Below, in pieces: positions 39,934-49,302 of a DNA stretch of 64,000 bases. The translations under genes were made by a program, and so were the position numbers. The stretch is from Caulobacter sp. (lineage in GTDB: Bacteria > Pseudomonadota > Alphaproteobacteria > Caulobacterales > Caulobacteraceae). Position 1 is the stretch's first letter. Each line of letters begins with the position of its first letter. The notes beneath the pieces are model-generated. The model ran no database searches. It was given only the letters and a program-made list of their open reading frames with translations, and was not told where the DNA came from. Where the stretch lies: NCBI RefSeq assembly GCF_017744445.1, contig NZ_JAGIBH010000001.1:446178-510177 (forward strand), read 5' to 3'.

Positions 39934-40902
39934 ATGAGCGAACAATTCGGCGCCAAATCCACCACCGACGACGTCCTGGCCGGCGTCGACCTCAAGGGCA
40001 AGCGCGTGCTGGTCACCGGCGTGTCGGCCGGCCTGGGCGTCGAGACCGCCCGCGCCCTGGCCGCCCACGGCGCCGACGTCGTGGGCGCGGCGCGCGACCT
40101 CCGGAAGGCCGAGGGCGCGACCGCCGTCGTGCGCGAGGCGGCTGCGGCGAGCGGCGGTTCGCTGCAACTGATCGAACTGGACCTGGCCAGCCTGGCGAGC
40201 GTCCGCGCCGCCGCCGACGCGCTGGTCGCCGATGGCCGCGGCTTCGACCTGGTCATCGCCAATGCCGGCGTCATGGCCACGCCCCTGGGCAAGACCGTCG
40301 ACGGCTTCGAGACCCAGTTCGGGACCAACCACCTGGGCCACTTCACCTTCATCAACCGCATCGCCAGCCTGCTGAAGGCCGGATCGCGGGTGGTGTCGCT
40401 GGCCTCGTCGGGGCACCGCTTCTCGGACGTGAACCTGGAAGACCCCAACTTCGAGACCACCGAGTACGTCCCGTTCGCCGCCTATGGCCGCAGCAAGACC
40501 GCCAACATCCTGTTCGCCGTCGAGTTCGACCGTCGCCACAAGGATCGCGGCGTGCGCGCCGTGGCCGTGCATCCGGGCGGCATCCAGACCGAGCTGGCCC
40601 GCCACCTGGACCCGAGCTTCATCCAGGGCATGATCGACAACCTGAACGCCCAGGCCGAGGCCAGGGGCGAGCCGCCGCTGGAATGGAAGACGATCCCGCA
40701 GGGCGCGGCGACCAGCGTCTGGGCCGGCGTCGTGGCGCCGATCGACGAGGTCGGCGGCCGCTATTGCGAGGACTGCCACCTGGCCCCGCCGGTCGAGGAC
40801 GCCTCGGAGGTCCGCTTCGGCGTGCGCTCGTACGCGCTGGATCCGGCCAACGCCCAGGCCCTGTGGGCGCTGAGCGAGAAGATGGTCGGCGAGACGTTCT
40901 AG
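39934..40902 (+). CDS. Short-chain dehydrogenase/reductase
   Basis: This 322-residue NAD(P)-dependent oxidoreductase has the dinucleotide motif VTGVSAGLGVETAR (Gly29, Gly33, Gly35), the NAG tetrad motif in VIANAGVMATPLG and the active-site YGRSK in AAYGRSKTANILF. Substrate specificity residues are not informative. It resembles the retinol-dehydrogenase-like (WWOX/RDH) branch of SDRs. Its divergent TetR partner suggests it is an inducible detoxification or catabolic enzyme. Confidence 0.9.
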   Translation: MSEQFGAKSTTDDVLAGVDLKGKRVLVTGVSAGLGVETARALAAHGADVVGAARDLRKAEGATAVVREAAAASGGSLQLIELDLASLASVRAAADALVADGRGFDLVIANAGVMATPLGKTVDGFETQFGTNHLGHFTFINRIASLLKAGSRVVSLASSGHRFSDVNLEDPNFETTEYVPFAAYGRSKTANILFAVEFDRRHKDRGVRAVAVHPGGIQTELARHLDPSFIQGMIDNLNAQAEARGEPPLEWKTIPQGAATSVWAGVVAPIDEVGGRYCEDCHLAPPVEDASEVRFGVRSYALDPANAQALWALSEKMVGETF

Positions 40903-40911
40903 GCGCGGAAG

Positions 40912-40933
40912 GGGCGGGGAGGCGATCCCGCCC
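40912..40933. terminator. Short hairpin between SDR and the S-layer-like gene
   Basis: GGGCGGG and CCCGCCC, 7-bp arms with an eight-base loop, in the gap between convergent genes. No clear T run follows. Confidence 0.45.
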
Positions 40934-43089
40934 TAGCCGTAATGGATGTCGTAGCTGCCGGCGCCCGTGCCGACCGTCAGGCCGGTGACGCCGGTCAGCT
41001 TGATCAGGCCGTCGCCCAGATTGCCGTCCACGGCCGAGTTGACGCCCGCTCGGGTGTCCTGGGCGTAGACATAGGTGTCGCCGCCCCAGGTGAAGACCGC
41101 GCCGGTATTGGCCGCCACATGGGCCGAGACCGCGATCAGGGCGTCCTGCAGGGTGGCCTTGCCGTCGGCGTAGGTCTGCACATCGGCGGTGATGGCGTGG
41201 ATCTGGGTGTCCAGCACCAGGTGGTCGACGCCCTTCTGGAAACCGACGATCTGGGGCGGCGCGCTCAGGGTGACGGCGTTGAAAAGGTACAGGTTGGAAA
41301 GGCCGGCGCCGGGACCCGAGGCGGCCCCGGCGGTGTCGTAACCGCCCGCGCCCAGGCTGATGGTGTCCACGCCGGCGCCCAGATAGACCTTGGCCGATGC
41401 CGGGCTGCCGGACGCGTTGGCCGCCCAGTCGAAATAGAGGCGCAGGCTGTTGGTCCCGTCGCCCAGGCGGACGACCTGCTCCGTGCCCGTGACGTTGATC
41501 CGGTAGGCCAGGTTCAGGTCGCCGGCCTGCCGGGCGTCGATATTGGTGAAGTTGCTGGCGATCTGCGCCGTCAGCTTGCCCGCGCCGTCGATGACCAGGT
41601 TGGGGACGGGCCCGCGATAATTGGGGCTGATGGCGCTGTTGGTCGAAAAGCCGACGATCATGCCGGCGGTGCTGTCGGTGTCGACGTGCAGGGCCAGGGT
41701 CGCGTTGTTGTCCAGCGGGCCGTCGCTGCGGGCATAGAACACGATCGCGCCGCCGTCGGGCTGGTAGTAGCCGCGACCGACGCTTTCCTTGGTCGTGGGC
41801 GCGCCCATGAAGTTCTGCAGGTGGACGTCGACGCGCGCGCTCTGGTCGGTCGTGCCGTTGGCCGAGAGGATCACGCCATTGGACGCGTCCTTCAGCACCA
41901 CCAGCTCGCGATTGTTGGCGCCGATGCTGACCATGCCCGCGGTCGGGTCGTTGACGAGGTCGTAGATCACCGTCGCCCCCTGCACCGACGGCATCCCGCC
42001 CGAGTGCAGGTAGACCGTCTGGAAGCCGCTGATCGCGCCTTCGTGGAAGGTCGTCCCACCGTCGATATGCAGGGTGTTGGAGGCGCCCGTCGCGGTCACG
42101 GTCGCGCCCGGGACCGAGCCGCCCTTGAGCCAGACGGTGTTGCCGCCGCCAGTCACGGCGACGCTGCTGATCTGCTCTGGCACGCCCAGCGAGCCGGGCG
42201 TCAGGCCCAGGCGTCCCAGGACCAGGGTGTCGCCGCCGTCGGCGGTGACGCGGCCATAGACCGTGCCGGTGACGGTGACCTTGTCGTGGCCCGGGCCGGC
42301 GGCGAGGGTCTGGCCGGCCGCCAGGTCGCCGGTGACGGTGATGGTGTCGTCGGCGGGCGTCGCGGCCGGCGGGGGACCGTAGATCGTCGTCAGCTCGCCG
42401 CGGAAGAAGGCCACGCCGTCGGTCGCCAGGTCGGCCAGAAAGGCGTCATTGGCCTTGGCGTAGGTCCCGATGTCTTCCTTGGCGGCGGCGGCCAGCAGCC
42501 AGCCGACCATGGCGGCCTTGGTCCCGATGCCGTCCAGCCCGTCGCCGCCATACGTGGCGAAGTAGGCGTTGCGGGTATAGGTCCCGCCGCGACCATCAGG
42601 CACCTGGCTGTTGAGCAGCTCGTCGATCTTGGCGTCGGTGGGCGAGACCCCGAAGATCTCGCCATAGGCCTTGGCCACCGCCTGGCCCATGGTCAGGGCG
42701 CCGTAATTGGCGCTGAACCAGGCCGCGCCCTCGCCGCCCTTGCCCAGGTTCATGGCGAAGTTGATGTAGCGGTTCTCGACATTGAAGGCCTGGTAGTAGG
42801 CCGAGTTCAGGTTGTTCGGGTTCGGGCCGCCGGCCGAGACCAGGTAGTCGAACCCGTGATGGAACGGCGTCGAGCCGGTGAAGAAGTTGTAGGCCAGGCT
42901 GGCCACCGAGGTCGTGTCGACCGCCAGCCGGACGACCTGGGCCTGGGCCGCCGCCAGGGTCAGGGTCCCGCCGTCGACCTGGGTCGACAGGGTGGTCAGC
43001 AGGGTCAGGTGCGTCGCCGGGATGTGGCTGAAGTCCGACCGCATGACGTTGTCATAATAGGTCTTCAGCGCATGCAGGGTGGTGGCCAT
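40933..43089 (-). CDS. RsaA-like S-layer/surface protein
   Basis: This 718-residue acidic protein has no Cys and many Thr, Gly, Ala and Asp. The N-terminal 250 residues resemble the anchor domain of the Caulobacter S-layer protein RsaA: SLAYNFFTGSTPFHHGFDYL, SAYYQAFNVENRYINFAMNLG and MGQAVAKAYGEIFGV match that region in order. The rest is repetitive beta-structure with DDTITVTGDL and GAGVDTISLGAGGYD. The last 60 residues (VFTWGGDTYVYAQDTRAGV, DGLIKLTGVTGLTVG) look like the type I secretion signal of RsaA-type proteins. No signal peptide is present, as expected for type I export. It is shorter than RsaA (about 1,000 residues) and may be an accessory surface-layer protein. Confidence 0.8.
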   Translation of the reverse strand: MATTLHALKTYYDNVMRSDFSHIPATHLTLLTTLSTQVDGGTLTLAAAQAQVVRLAVDTTSVASLAYNFFTGSTPFHHGFDYLVSAGGPNPNNLNSAYYQAFNVENRYINFAMNLGKGGEGAAWFSANYGALTMGQAVAKAYGEIFGVSPTDAKIDELLNSQVPDGRGGTYTRNAYFATYGGDGLDGIGTKAAMVGWLLAAAAKEDIGTYAKANDAFLADLATDGVAFFRGELTTIYGPPPAATPADDTITVTGDLAAGQTLAAGPGHDKVTVTGTVYGRVTADGGDTLVLGRLGLTPGSLGVPEQISSVAVTGGGNTVWLKGGSVPGATVTATGASNTLHIDGGTTFHEGAISGFQTVYLHSGGMPSVQGATVIYDLVNDPTAGMVSIGANNRELVVLKDASNGVILSANGTTDQSARVDVHLQNFMGAPTTKESVGRGYYQPDGGAIVFYARSDGPLDNNATLALHVDTDSTAGMIVGFSTNSAISPNYRGPVPNLVIDGAGKLTAQIASNFTNIDARQAGDLNLAYRINVTGTEQVVRLGDGTNSLRLYFDWAANASGSPASAKVYLGAGVDTISLGAGGYDTAGAASGPGAGLSNLYLFNAVTLSAPPQIVGFQKGVDHLVLDTQIHAITADVQTYADGKATLQDALIAVSAHVAANTGAVFTWGGDTYVYAQDTRAGVNSAVDGNLGDGLIKLTGVTGLTVGTGAGSYDIHYG

Positions 43090-43201
43090 GAACGCAACGC
43101 TCCCGATCGCTCGCGACGGGCGAGCGTTGCGCTAGCCTATATAGTGTTTGCTAAACACCCTCAAGCTGAGCTGTCGGCGATCTTGGCGCCTTAGGTGGAT
43201 G

Positions 43202-45817
43202 CTAGGGCGTCACCGTCACCTTGGCCGCCGCGCCCGCCGCCGGGGGCAGGCCCGGACGGCTGACCGGCTGCCCGCCGCCGATCCAGAGATCCGCCGCGCC
43301 CGGGACCACGCTGGTCTTGCCGTCGGCGTCGACCGTGGCGAAGGCGGCGGCGTCCAGGGCGAAGGTCAGCTTGCGGGTCTCGCCGGTCTTGAGCGTGACG
43401 CGCTGGAAGCTCTTCAGCGCGCGCACCGGGGCGCCGGCCACGCCGGGGCGGGTGACGTACAGCTGGGCCACCTCGTCGCCATCGCGGCCGCCGGTGTTGG
43501 TGACGTCGACGCTGACGGTCAGCGGCTGGCCGGCCTTGACGCTGGCCTTGCTCAGCACCGGCTTGCCGTACTTGAAGCTCGTGTAGCTCAGGCCGTAGCC
43601 GAACGGGTACAGCGCCTCGCCCGTGAAGTAGCGATAGGTGCGGCCCGCCATCGTATAGTCCTTGAACGGCGGCAGCTGGTCGGCCGAGCGGTAGAAGGTC
43701 ACCGGCAGGCGGCCGGCCGGGCTAAAGTCGCCGGCCAGCAGGCCCGCGACGGCCTTGCCGCCTTCGCCGCCGGGATACCAGGCCTCGACGATGGCCGGCA
43801 GCTTCTGGTCGGCCCAGTTCACCGACATCGCCGAGCCGTTGACCAGCACCAGCACGGTGGGTTTGCCGGTCGCGGCCAGGCCTTCCAGCAGCTTCTGCTG
43901 CGGGCCGGGCAGGTCGAGGCTGGTGCGGTCGCCGCCGGCGAAGCCCGGCGCGTGCACCGGCATTTCCTCGCCCTCGATCCGCGCCGACAGGCCGCCGACG
44001 AAGACGATCAGCTCGGCGTCCTGGGTGGCGGCGATGGCGGTGTCGGCATTGTCGGCCGGCTGGCTCCAGGTCAGTTTCTGGCCGCCACGATTGCCGTCCT
44101 GGCGGGCCTCGATGGTGATCGCATAGGCCTTGCCGGCGGTCAGCATGATGGTCTGGGCCTGGCCCGGATCCTGGAGCGCGTCCCAGGCGTCGGCGACCGG
44201 TTTGCCGTCGATCTTGATGCGCCAGCCGCGCTCGCCGTCGATGGCGAAGCTGTGCGGGCCGCTCTGCGTCGGCGTGACGAAGCCGCTCCAGCGGACCGAG
44301 GCCTTACGCTCGGTGCGCGTCGGCCAGCCCCAGCGGAAGTTGACATTGGCGTCGACGCGCGTCGTGGTCGGTGCGCCGGCCAGGTCCAGGCCCGCGAATT
44401 CCTCGACCTTCAGGCCCTTGGCCGCGCAGGCGGCGTCCTGGCAGAAGATCGCGTCCGGCGCCGGCGCGCTGGGCGGACCGATCAGGCCCGTGCCCGCGAC
44501 ATAGGTCACCTTGGCGTCGGGGAAGCGCTCGCGGATCCCGGCCAGCACGGTGATCGGCTTGGACGGCGTGCCGTTGTAGTTGCCCACCAAAGCATCGACG
44601 CTGTCGGCATTAGGGCCGATCACGGCGATCGATTTCGGCGCGGTCTTCAGCGGCAGCAGGCCGTCGTTCTTCAGCAGCACCATGGCCTTCTGCGCGGCCT
44701 TCAAGGCCAGGGCGCGGTGGGCGGGGGTGTCGTTGTCGGCGGCGGTGATCTTGGCGTACGGGCCCGAGCCTGGCGGATCGAAGAGGCCCAGGCGCATGCG
44801 GCCCTCGAACAGGCGGCGGGCGGCCTGGTCGACCTCGGCCTCGGTGGCCAGGCCCGTGCGCACGGCCTCGACGATGGCCGGGGCCTCGACGCCGTTGGCG
44901 CCGCCGAAGTCGCACAAGAGGTCGGTGCCGGCCTTGACCGTCACGGCGAAGGCCTCGGCCGGCGTCTCGCGATAGGCGTGCGAGGTCGGCAGCCAGACAT
45001 CGGCGATGGCCGCGCAGTCCGAGACCACGTGGCCGTCGAACTTCCACTGGCCGCGCAGCTTGTCCTTCAGCAGCATGTCGCTGGCGCAGGCCGGCTGGCC
45101 GTCGACGGCGTTATAGGCGCACATCACCGACTGGGCCTTGGCCTTGGTCACCAGGGCCTCGAAGGCCGGCAGGTAGGTGTCTTCCAGGTCGTGGCGCGAG
45201 GGGTGGATGTCATCGCGATGGCGATCGGCCTCGGGGCCGCTATGCACGGCGAAGTGCTTGGCCATGGCCAGGGTCTTCAGGTGGTTCAGATCGGGCCCCT
45301 GCAGGCCCTCGACGAAGGCCGAACCCAGGGTCGCGGTCAGCTTGGGGTCCTCGCCCCAGGTCTCCTGGCCCCGGCCCCAGCGCGGGTCGCGGAAGATGTT
45401 GATGTTGGGCGACCAGACCGTCAGGCCGCGATACTGCGCCGAGCTGCCGTCGGGGCCGACCTTCTCGACATATTTGGCGCGGAACTCGGTGGCGATGGTG
45501 TCGGCGATCTCATGGACAAACGGCGCGTCCCAGGTGGCGGCCATGCCGATCGCCTGCGGAAAGACGGTGGCCTCACCGGCGCGAGCCACGCCGTGCAGGC
45601 CCTCATTCCACCAGTTGTAGGCGGGGACGCCCAGGCGCGGAATGGCGGGGGCGGCGTGCCGCAGCTGGGCGGCCTTTTCCTCCAGCGTCATGCGGCTGAC
45701 CAGGTCGGCGGCGCGCTGGGCGGCGGGGAGTTTCGGGTCCTGGTAGGGGAGGGTCTGGGCCGTTGCTGACGAGGCGATGGCGAGCGCGATCAGCGAGGGC
45801 GCGATGGTCTTCAGCAT
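43202..45817 (-). CDS. Glycoside hydrolase family 3 enzyme with PA14 domain
   Basis: This 871-residue exported enzyme has a signal peptide of about 20 residues (ALAIASSATAQ). The N-terminal GH3 barrel has the catalytic nucleophile Asp in GHVVSDCAAIADVW, and NWWNEGLHGVARAGEATVFPQ near the N-terminus is typical of xylosidase/beta-glucosidase-type GH3. A PA14-type insert (VDANVNFRWGWPTRTERKAS to WRIKIDGKPVADAW) follows, and then the GH3 C-terminal domain with fibronectin-III-like YPFGYGLSYTSFKYGK. It probably removes xylose or glucose from plant oligosaccharides outside the cell. The substrate is inferred. Confidence 0.92.
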   Translation of the reverse strand: MLKTIAPSLIALAIASSATAQTLPYQDPKLPAAQRAADLVSRMTLEEKAAQLRHAAPAIPRLGVPAYNWWNEGLHGVARAGEATVFPQAIGMAATWDAPFVHEIADTIATEFRAKYVEKVGPDGSSAQYRGLTVWSPNINIFRDPRWGRGQETWGEDPKLTATLGSAFVEGLQGPDLNHLKTLAMAKHFAVHSGPEADRHRDDIHPSRHDLEDTYLPAFEALVTKAKAQSVMCAYNAVDGQPACASDMLLKDKLRGQWKFDGHVVSDCAAIADVWLPTSHAYRETPAEAFAVTVKAGTDLLCDFGGANGVEAPAIVEAVRTGLATEAEVDQAARRLFEGRMRLGLFDPPGSGPYAKITAADNDTPAHRALALKAAQKAMVLLKNDGLLPLKTAPKSIAVIGPNADSVDALVGNYNGTPSKPITVLAGIRERFPDAKVTYVAGTGLIGPPSAPAPDAIFCQDAACAAKGLKVEEFAGLDLAGAPTTTRVDANVNFRWGWPTRTERKASVRWSGFVTPTQSGPHSFAIDGERGWRIKIDGKPVADAWDALQDPGQAQTIMLTAGKAYAITIEARQDGNRGGQKLTWSQPADNADTAIAATQDAELIVFVGGLSARIEGEEMPVHAPGFAGGDRTSLDLPGPQQKLLEGLAATGKPTVLVLVNGSAMSVNWADQKLPAIVEAWYPGGEGGKAVAGLLAGDFSPAGRLPVTFYRSADQLPPFKDYTMAGRTYRYFTGEALYPFGYGLSYTSFKYGKPVLSKASVKAGQPLTVSVDVTNTGGRDGDEVAQLYVTRPGVAGAPVRALKSFQRVTLKTGETRKLTFALDAAAFATVDADGKTSVVPGAADLWIGGGQPVSRPGLPPAAGAAAKVTVTP

Positions 45818-45902
45818 GGTCGTTTCTCTCCCCGTCCCGGTTTCGTCACCGGTGTCAGCGCGGGGAAGCTAGCAGAAAAGGTAGCGGTAACAATAGCGAC
45901 GG

Positions 45903-46268
45903 TTAGCGTCGCTTCAGCTTGCGGAGGGCGGCCTGCATCGCCTGGGCCTGGGCGGCGGGTGGTTTGCCCGCGTCGCGCGCCTGCTGGCGGGCCGCTTCGG
46001 CGATCAGGGGCGCGGTGGCGGTGTCCAGGCGGTCGAAGGCTTCGTGGACCATAGCCGACAGTTGGCGCGGCTTTGGCTGCGGGACCATGGCGGCGACCTT
46101 GCGGACCTCGGCCGCCATCTGGCCGCACAGGCGGGCCTTGTCGCGGGCCTTGGCGATGACGGCGGGGTCGTCGCTGGTCTCGGCGATGGCCCAGGCGGCG
46201 TCGAGGGCGGCCATCAGCTTGGCTTGCAGGTCGGCGCACCAGGCGGCGGGGGTTTGGGTCTGGCTCAT
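45903..46268 (-). CDS. Hypothetical helical protein
   Basis: The protein has 121 residues from ATG 46268. It is almost all helix, Ala-rich and charged (AKLMAALDAAWAIAETSDDPAV, KARDKARLCGQMAAEVRKVAAM, AAAPAQAQAMQAALRKLKRR-like end). No family was recognised. The upstream continuation of the frame crosses a family D repeat and is rejected. It is a possible small regulator or scaffold, but this is not supported. Confidence 0.6.
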   Translation of the reverse strand: MSQTQTPAAWCADLQAKLMAALDAAWAIAETSDDPAVIAKARDKARLCGQMAAEVRKVAAMVPQPKPRQLSAMVHEAFDRLDTATAPLIAEAARQQARDAGKPPAAQAQAMQAALRKLKRR

Positions 46269-46380
46269 GGGGTTAGCATGAGGCAGGCGGGAAGGGCGGG
46301 GATAAGAAACGGGTGTTTTTGGGTAAGAGGTTGTGATGACAGGGAAACGTCGGTGACTGAGCGGGGACAAGCACGGGATT

Positions 46381-46541
46381 TCCCTCTCCCCTTGCGGGAG
46401 AGGGTGGCCCGCGTAGCGGGTCGGGTGAGGGGTTGAAAGACAGAACCGCCGCGACCGGCCTATCGGCTGTCGCGGCGGTTTTCGTTTGTGCGACCCCTCA
46501 TCCGTCGCCTGCGGCGACACCTTCTCCCGCAAGGGGAGAAG
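46381..46541. repeat. Intergenic repeat family D, copy 2
   Basis: CCCTCTCCCCTTGCGGGAGAG at 46382-46402 and GGGTCGGGTGAGGGGTTGAAAG, with the inverted arm CTTCTCCCGCAAGGGGAGAAG at 46521-46541. Confidence 0.85.
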
Positions 46542-46563
46542 GGGGAGGGCTGTGGATAACTTT

Positions 46564-47460
46564 CTACCCCCCGAACCCCGCCGCCACGACCGCCCGCGCC
46601 ACGTCGGCCAGCACGGCGCTACGCACGTCATCGTCCGAACTGCCCCGATCATGGAAGCTCGCGATTACCAGCGGCTTCCTGCCCGGCGGCCAGACGATCG
46701 CCACGTCGTTGGTCGTATCCACGCCGTTGTTGCCGGTCTTGTCGCCGACCCGCCAACCCTTGGGCAAGCCCGCCCGCAGGCGCTTGTCGCCGGTGCGGTT
46801 GCCCACCACCCAGGTCGTCAGTTGCTTGCGGGAGGCGGGGGTCAGGGTGTCGGTCGTGAACAGCGTCCGCCAGGTCTGGGCGATGGCGGCCGGTGAGGTG
46901 GTGTCGCGAAGGTCGTCGGGCGTTCCGGTGTTCAGCTCCGGCTCGCGGCGGTCGCAGCGGGTGGTCTTGTCGCCGATGGCGCGCAGGAAGCGGGTCAGGT
47001 CGGCGGGGCCATTCTGGCCCAGGGCGTCCAGCAGCAGGTTGGCGGCGGCATTGTCGCTCCAGGCGATGGTCGCCTGGCACAGGTCGCCGACGGTCATGCC
47101 CTGGCCGACATGCTTCTCGACCACCGGCGAATTGCCCATCAGGACCTCGCGGCCATAGACGATCTTGCGGTCCAGGCGCTCGCGGCCCTGGTCGACGCGG
47201 CGCAGGATCGCCGCCGCCAGGGGCGCCTTGAAGGTGCTGCACATCCGGAAGCGCTCGTCGCCGCGCCAGGCGAACTGGCGACCGGTGTGGGTGTCCAGCA
47301 CCGCCACGCCCAGGCGGCCGCCGCTGCGCTGCTCCAATTCGTTAATACGTGAGCTAAGGGCAGAAGGCGGCGCATTGCTGAACACGGCGGCCTTGGCGAA
47401 AGCGGGCATGACAACAGGCGCGGCCGCCAGGGCCGTTAAGAACTTGCGACGGTGGAACAT
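46564..47460 (-). CDS. Class A beta-lactamase
   Basis: This 298-residue periplasmic enzyme has a twin-Arg-like basic N-terminus (MFHRRKFLTALAA). Active-site elements are all present: Ser75-x-x-Lys78 (CSTFK), the SDN loop at residues 135-137, the deacylation Glu173 of EPELN with Asn177, and KTG at 241-243. A Cys precedes the active Ser. It hydrolyses beta-lactams; the spectrum cannot be read from sequence alone. It is divergent from a LysR regulator, the AmpR-type arrangement, so inducible expression is plausible. Confidence 0.95.
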   Translation of the reverse strand: MFHRRKFLTALAAAPVVMPAFAKAAVFSNAPPSALSSRINELEQRSGGRLGVAVLDTHTGRQFAWRGDERFRMCSTFKAPLAAAILRRVDQGRERLDRKIVYGREVLMGNSPVVEKHVGQGMTVGDLCQATIAWSDNAAANLLLDALGQNGPADLTRFLRAIGDKTTRCDRREPELNTGTPDDLRDTTSPAAIAQTWRTLFTTDTLTPASRKQLTTWVVGNRTGDKRLRAGLPKGWRVGDKTGNNGVDTTNDVAIVWPPGRKPLVIASFHDRGSSDDDVRSAVLADVARAVVAAGFGG

Positions 47461-47560
47461 GGGTGGGGGTCTCCTTGCCCGCGGAACCTGCCGGGGGCTG
47501 GCCTTGGCCGCAAACGACGATACCTTGGCGGACCCATTAGTTCATCTAGGGTCATCCTTA
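47461..47560. promoter_or_regulatory. Divergent control region bla / LysR
   Basis: A 100-base region with a partial dyad, TTAG at 47537-47540 and CTAG at 47546-47549, near the LysR start. A LysR-type site is expected here but the motif is weak. Confidence 0.35.
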
Positions 47561-48430
47561 ATGAGCCGCGCTCAGCTGCCCCTGAACGCCCTGCGCGCCT
47601 TCGAGGCCTCGGCCCGGCACCTGTCGTTCACACGGGCGGCGATCGAGCTGTGCGTGACCCAGGCCGCCGTCAGCCATCAGGTGAAGGGGCTGGAGGCCCG
47701 CCTGGGCGCGGCCCTGTTCCGTCGCCTGCCGCGCGGTCTGGCCCTGACCGATGAAGGCCTGGCCCTGCTGCCCAGCGTGCGCGACTCCTTCGACCGGCTG
47801 GACGACGTGCTGGCCCGCTTCGAGGGCGGCCGGGTGCTGGAGGTGCTGAGCGTCGGGGTGGTGGGCACCTTCGCGGTCGGCTGGCTGCTGCCGCGTCTTC
47901 CCGCCTTCAGGGAGGCCCATCCGTTCGTGGACCTGCGGCTCTTCACCAACAACAACCGCACCGACCTGGCGGGCGAGGGGCTGGACTGCGCGGTGCGGTT
48001 CGGCGACGGGGCCTGGCACGGCACCGAGGCCTCGCCCCTGTTCGAGGCGCCGATGAGCCCGCTGTGCGCGCCGGCCATCGCCGAACGGATCGCCGAGCCC
48101 AAGGACCTGCTGGCCGAGACCCTGCTGCGCAGCTACCGCGCCGCCGACTGGCCCGACTGGTTCGCCGCCGCGGGCCTGTCGCCGCCGCCCATCCGCGGGC
48201 CGGTGTTCGACAGCTCGTGGGTGATGGTCGAGGCGGCGATCCAGGGATTTGGGGTGGCGCTGGCCCCGCCGATGATGTTTGCTCGCGACCTGCAGCAGGG
48301 GCGCCTTGTCAGGCCGTTCCCGACTCAGGTCAGCGCGGGTCGCTACTGGCTGACCTGGCTGAAATCCAGGGCTCCTACTCCGGCCCTGAAGGCCTTTCAG
48401 GCGTGGCTTTCCAGCACTGAAAATCAATAA
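47561..48430 (+). CDS. LysR-family (AmpR-like) regulator
   Basis: The protein has 289 residues from ATG 47561. The N-terminal winged HTH is typical of LysR (LNALRAFEASARHLSFTRAAIELCVTQAAVSHQVKGLEARLGAALFRRL). The effector domain contains VGWLLPRLPAF and AVRFGDGAWHG, which fit the GcvA/AmpR branch. It faces a class A beta-lactamase gene, so control of that gene in response to cell-wall fragments or beta-lactams is the likely role. The frame runs upstream through bla on the opposite strand, but the HTH begins at this start. Confidence 0.93.
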   Translation: MSRAQLPLNALRAFEASARHLSFTRAAIELCVTQAAVSHQVKGLEARLGAALFRRLPRGLALTDEGLALLPSVRDSFDRLDDVLARFEGGRVLEVLSVGVVGTFAVGWLLPRLPAFREAHPFVDLRLFTNNNRTDLAGEGLDCAVRFGDGAWHGTEASPLFEAPMSPLCAPAIAERIAEPKDLLAETLLRSYRAADWPDWFAAAGLSPPPIRGPVFDSSWVMVEAAIQGFGVALAPPMMFARDLQQGRLVRPFPTQVSAGRYWLTWLKSRAPTPALKAFQAWLSSTENQ

Positions 48431-48625
48431 AGAATCTTCGGAACCAAACGCCGAAAACGGCGCTCGTGCGCGGTTCTACTGGCTCTGAAAACGCTGCCAT
48501 TACAACGGTATAGCTTGGCCCGGAAGCGCCGGAATCGCGCCCATCTTTGGCCAAGTTCGGCTGCCCGATTTGGTCCTGCGAGCGTTGCAGGACGTCTCGC
48601 CCCCACTACGGATGAGATGGAAACA

Positions 48626-49195
48626 ATGATAGCAAGCACGAAGACGATGATGGTCGCCGCCGCCCTGGTGATGGGCGGCCTGTCGGTCAGCGGCTGCGCC
48701 ACCAAGAAGTACGTGAACACCCAGGTGGGCGCGGTCAACGAGCGGGTCAGCGCTCATGACACCCAGATCGGTGAACTGGACAAGACCTCAAAGGACGCCC
48801 TGGACCGCGCCATCGCGGCCGGCAAGCTGGCCGAAGGCAAGTTCCAGTACGCCCTGGTGCTGAGCGACGACAGCGTGAAGTTCCCGGTCAACGCCGCGAC
48901 CCTTTCGCCGGAAGCCGAACAGCGCCTCGCGGAGTTCACCGAGAAGCTGAAGACCGACAACAAGAACGTGTACCTGGAAATCCAGGGTCACACCGACAAC
49001 TCGGGCTCGAAGGAATACAACGACGAGCTCGGCGAGAAGCGCGCCGAGACCGTGCGCAAGTTCCTGAGCGGCCACGGCGTCGCCCTGAACCGGATGGCGA
49101 CGATCTCGTACGGCCAGGAAGCCCCGGTCGCCCCGAACGAAACGCGCGAAGGCCGGGCCCAGAACCGCCGCGTCGTCGTGATGGTGCTCAGCTAG
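48626..49195 (+). CDS. OmpA-family peptidoglycan-binding lipoprotein
   Basis: The protein has 189 residues from ATG 48626; ATG 48617 is also possible. The lipobox is LSVSGC. A short coiled-coil linker (VNERVSAHDTQIGELDKTSK, Lpp-like) is followed by an OmpA/Pal domain with HTDNSGSKEYNDELGEKRAETVRKFL and the final EGRAQNRRVVVMV. The domain binds the diaminopimelate of peptidoglycan and so anchors the envelope. It is transcribed alone and followed by two strong hairpins. Confidence 0.92.
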   Translation: MIASTKTMMVAAALVMGGLSVSGCATKKYVNTQVGAVNERVSAHDTQIGELDKTSKDALDRAIAAGKLAEGKFQYALVLSDDSVKFPVNAATLSPEAEQRLAEFTEKLKTDNKNVYLEIQGHTDNSGSKEYNDELGEKRAETVRKFLSGHGVALNRMATISYGQEAPVAPNETREGRAQNRRVVVMVLS

Positions 49196-49208
49196 TTTCG
49201 CGTTCCAG

Positions 49209-49247
49209 ATGGGTTTTCCCGGTGCGCATCAACCCGGGAAAGCCCAT
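49209..49247. terminator. Hairpin 1 after the OmpA lipoprotein
   Basis: ATGGGTTTTCCCGG at 49209-49222 pairs with CCGGGAAAGCCCAT at 49234-49247 over 14 bases with one wobble. Confidence 0.6.
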
Positions 49248-49256
49248 CAGGGCGGA

Positions 49257-49297
49257 CTCGCCGGCGCGGGAGTGAGCGCCGCGCCGGCGAGCTTTCT
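49257..49297 (+). terminator. Hairpin 2, Rho-independent terminator
   Basis: CTCGCCGGCGCGG at 49257-49269 and CCGCGCCGGCGAG at 49279-49291 form a perfect 13-bp stem with a nine-base loop, then CTTTCTGCTGTTT. Confidence 0.85.
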
Positions 49298-49302
49298 GCT
49301 GT

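Noticed and set aside
43148..45769. Long plus-strand frame opposite the GH3 gene
   Set aside because: It is a mirror of the GC-rich GH3 coding strand with Arg/Gln/Gly-rich composition and no domain.
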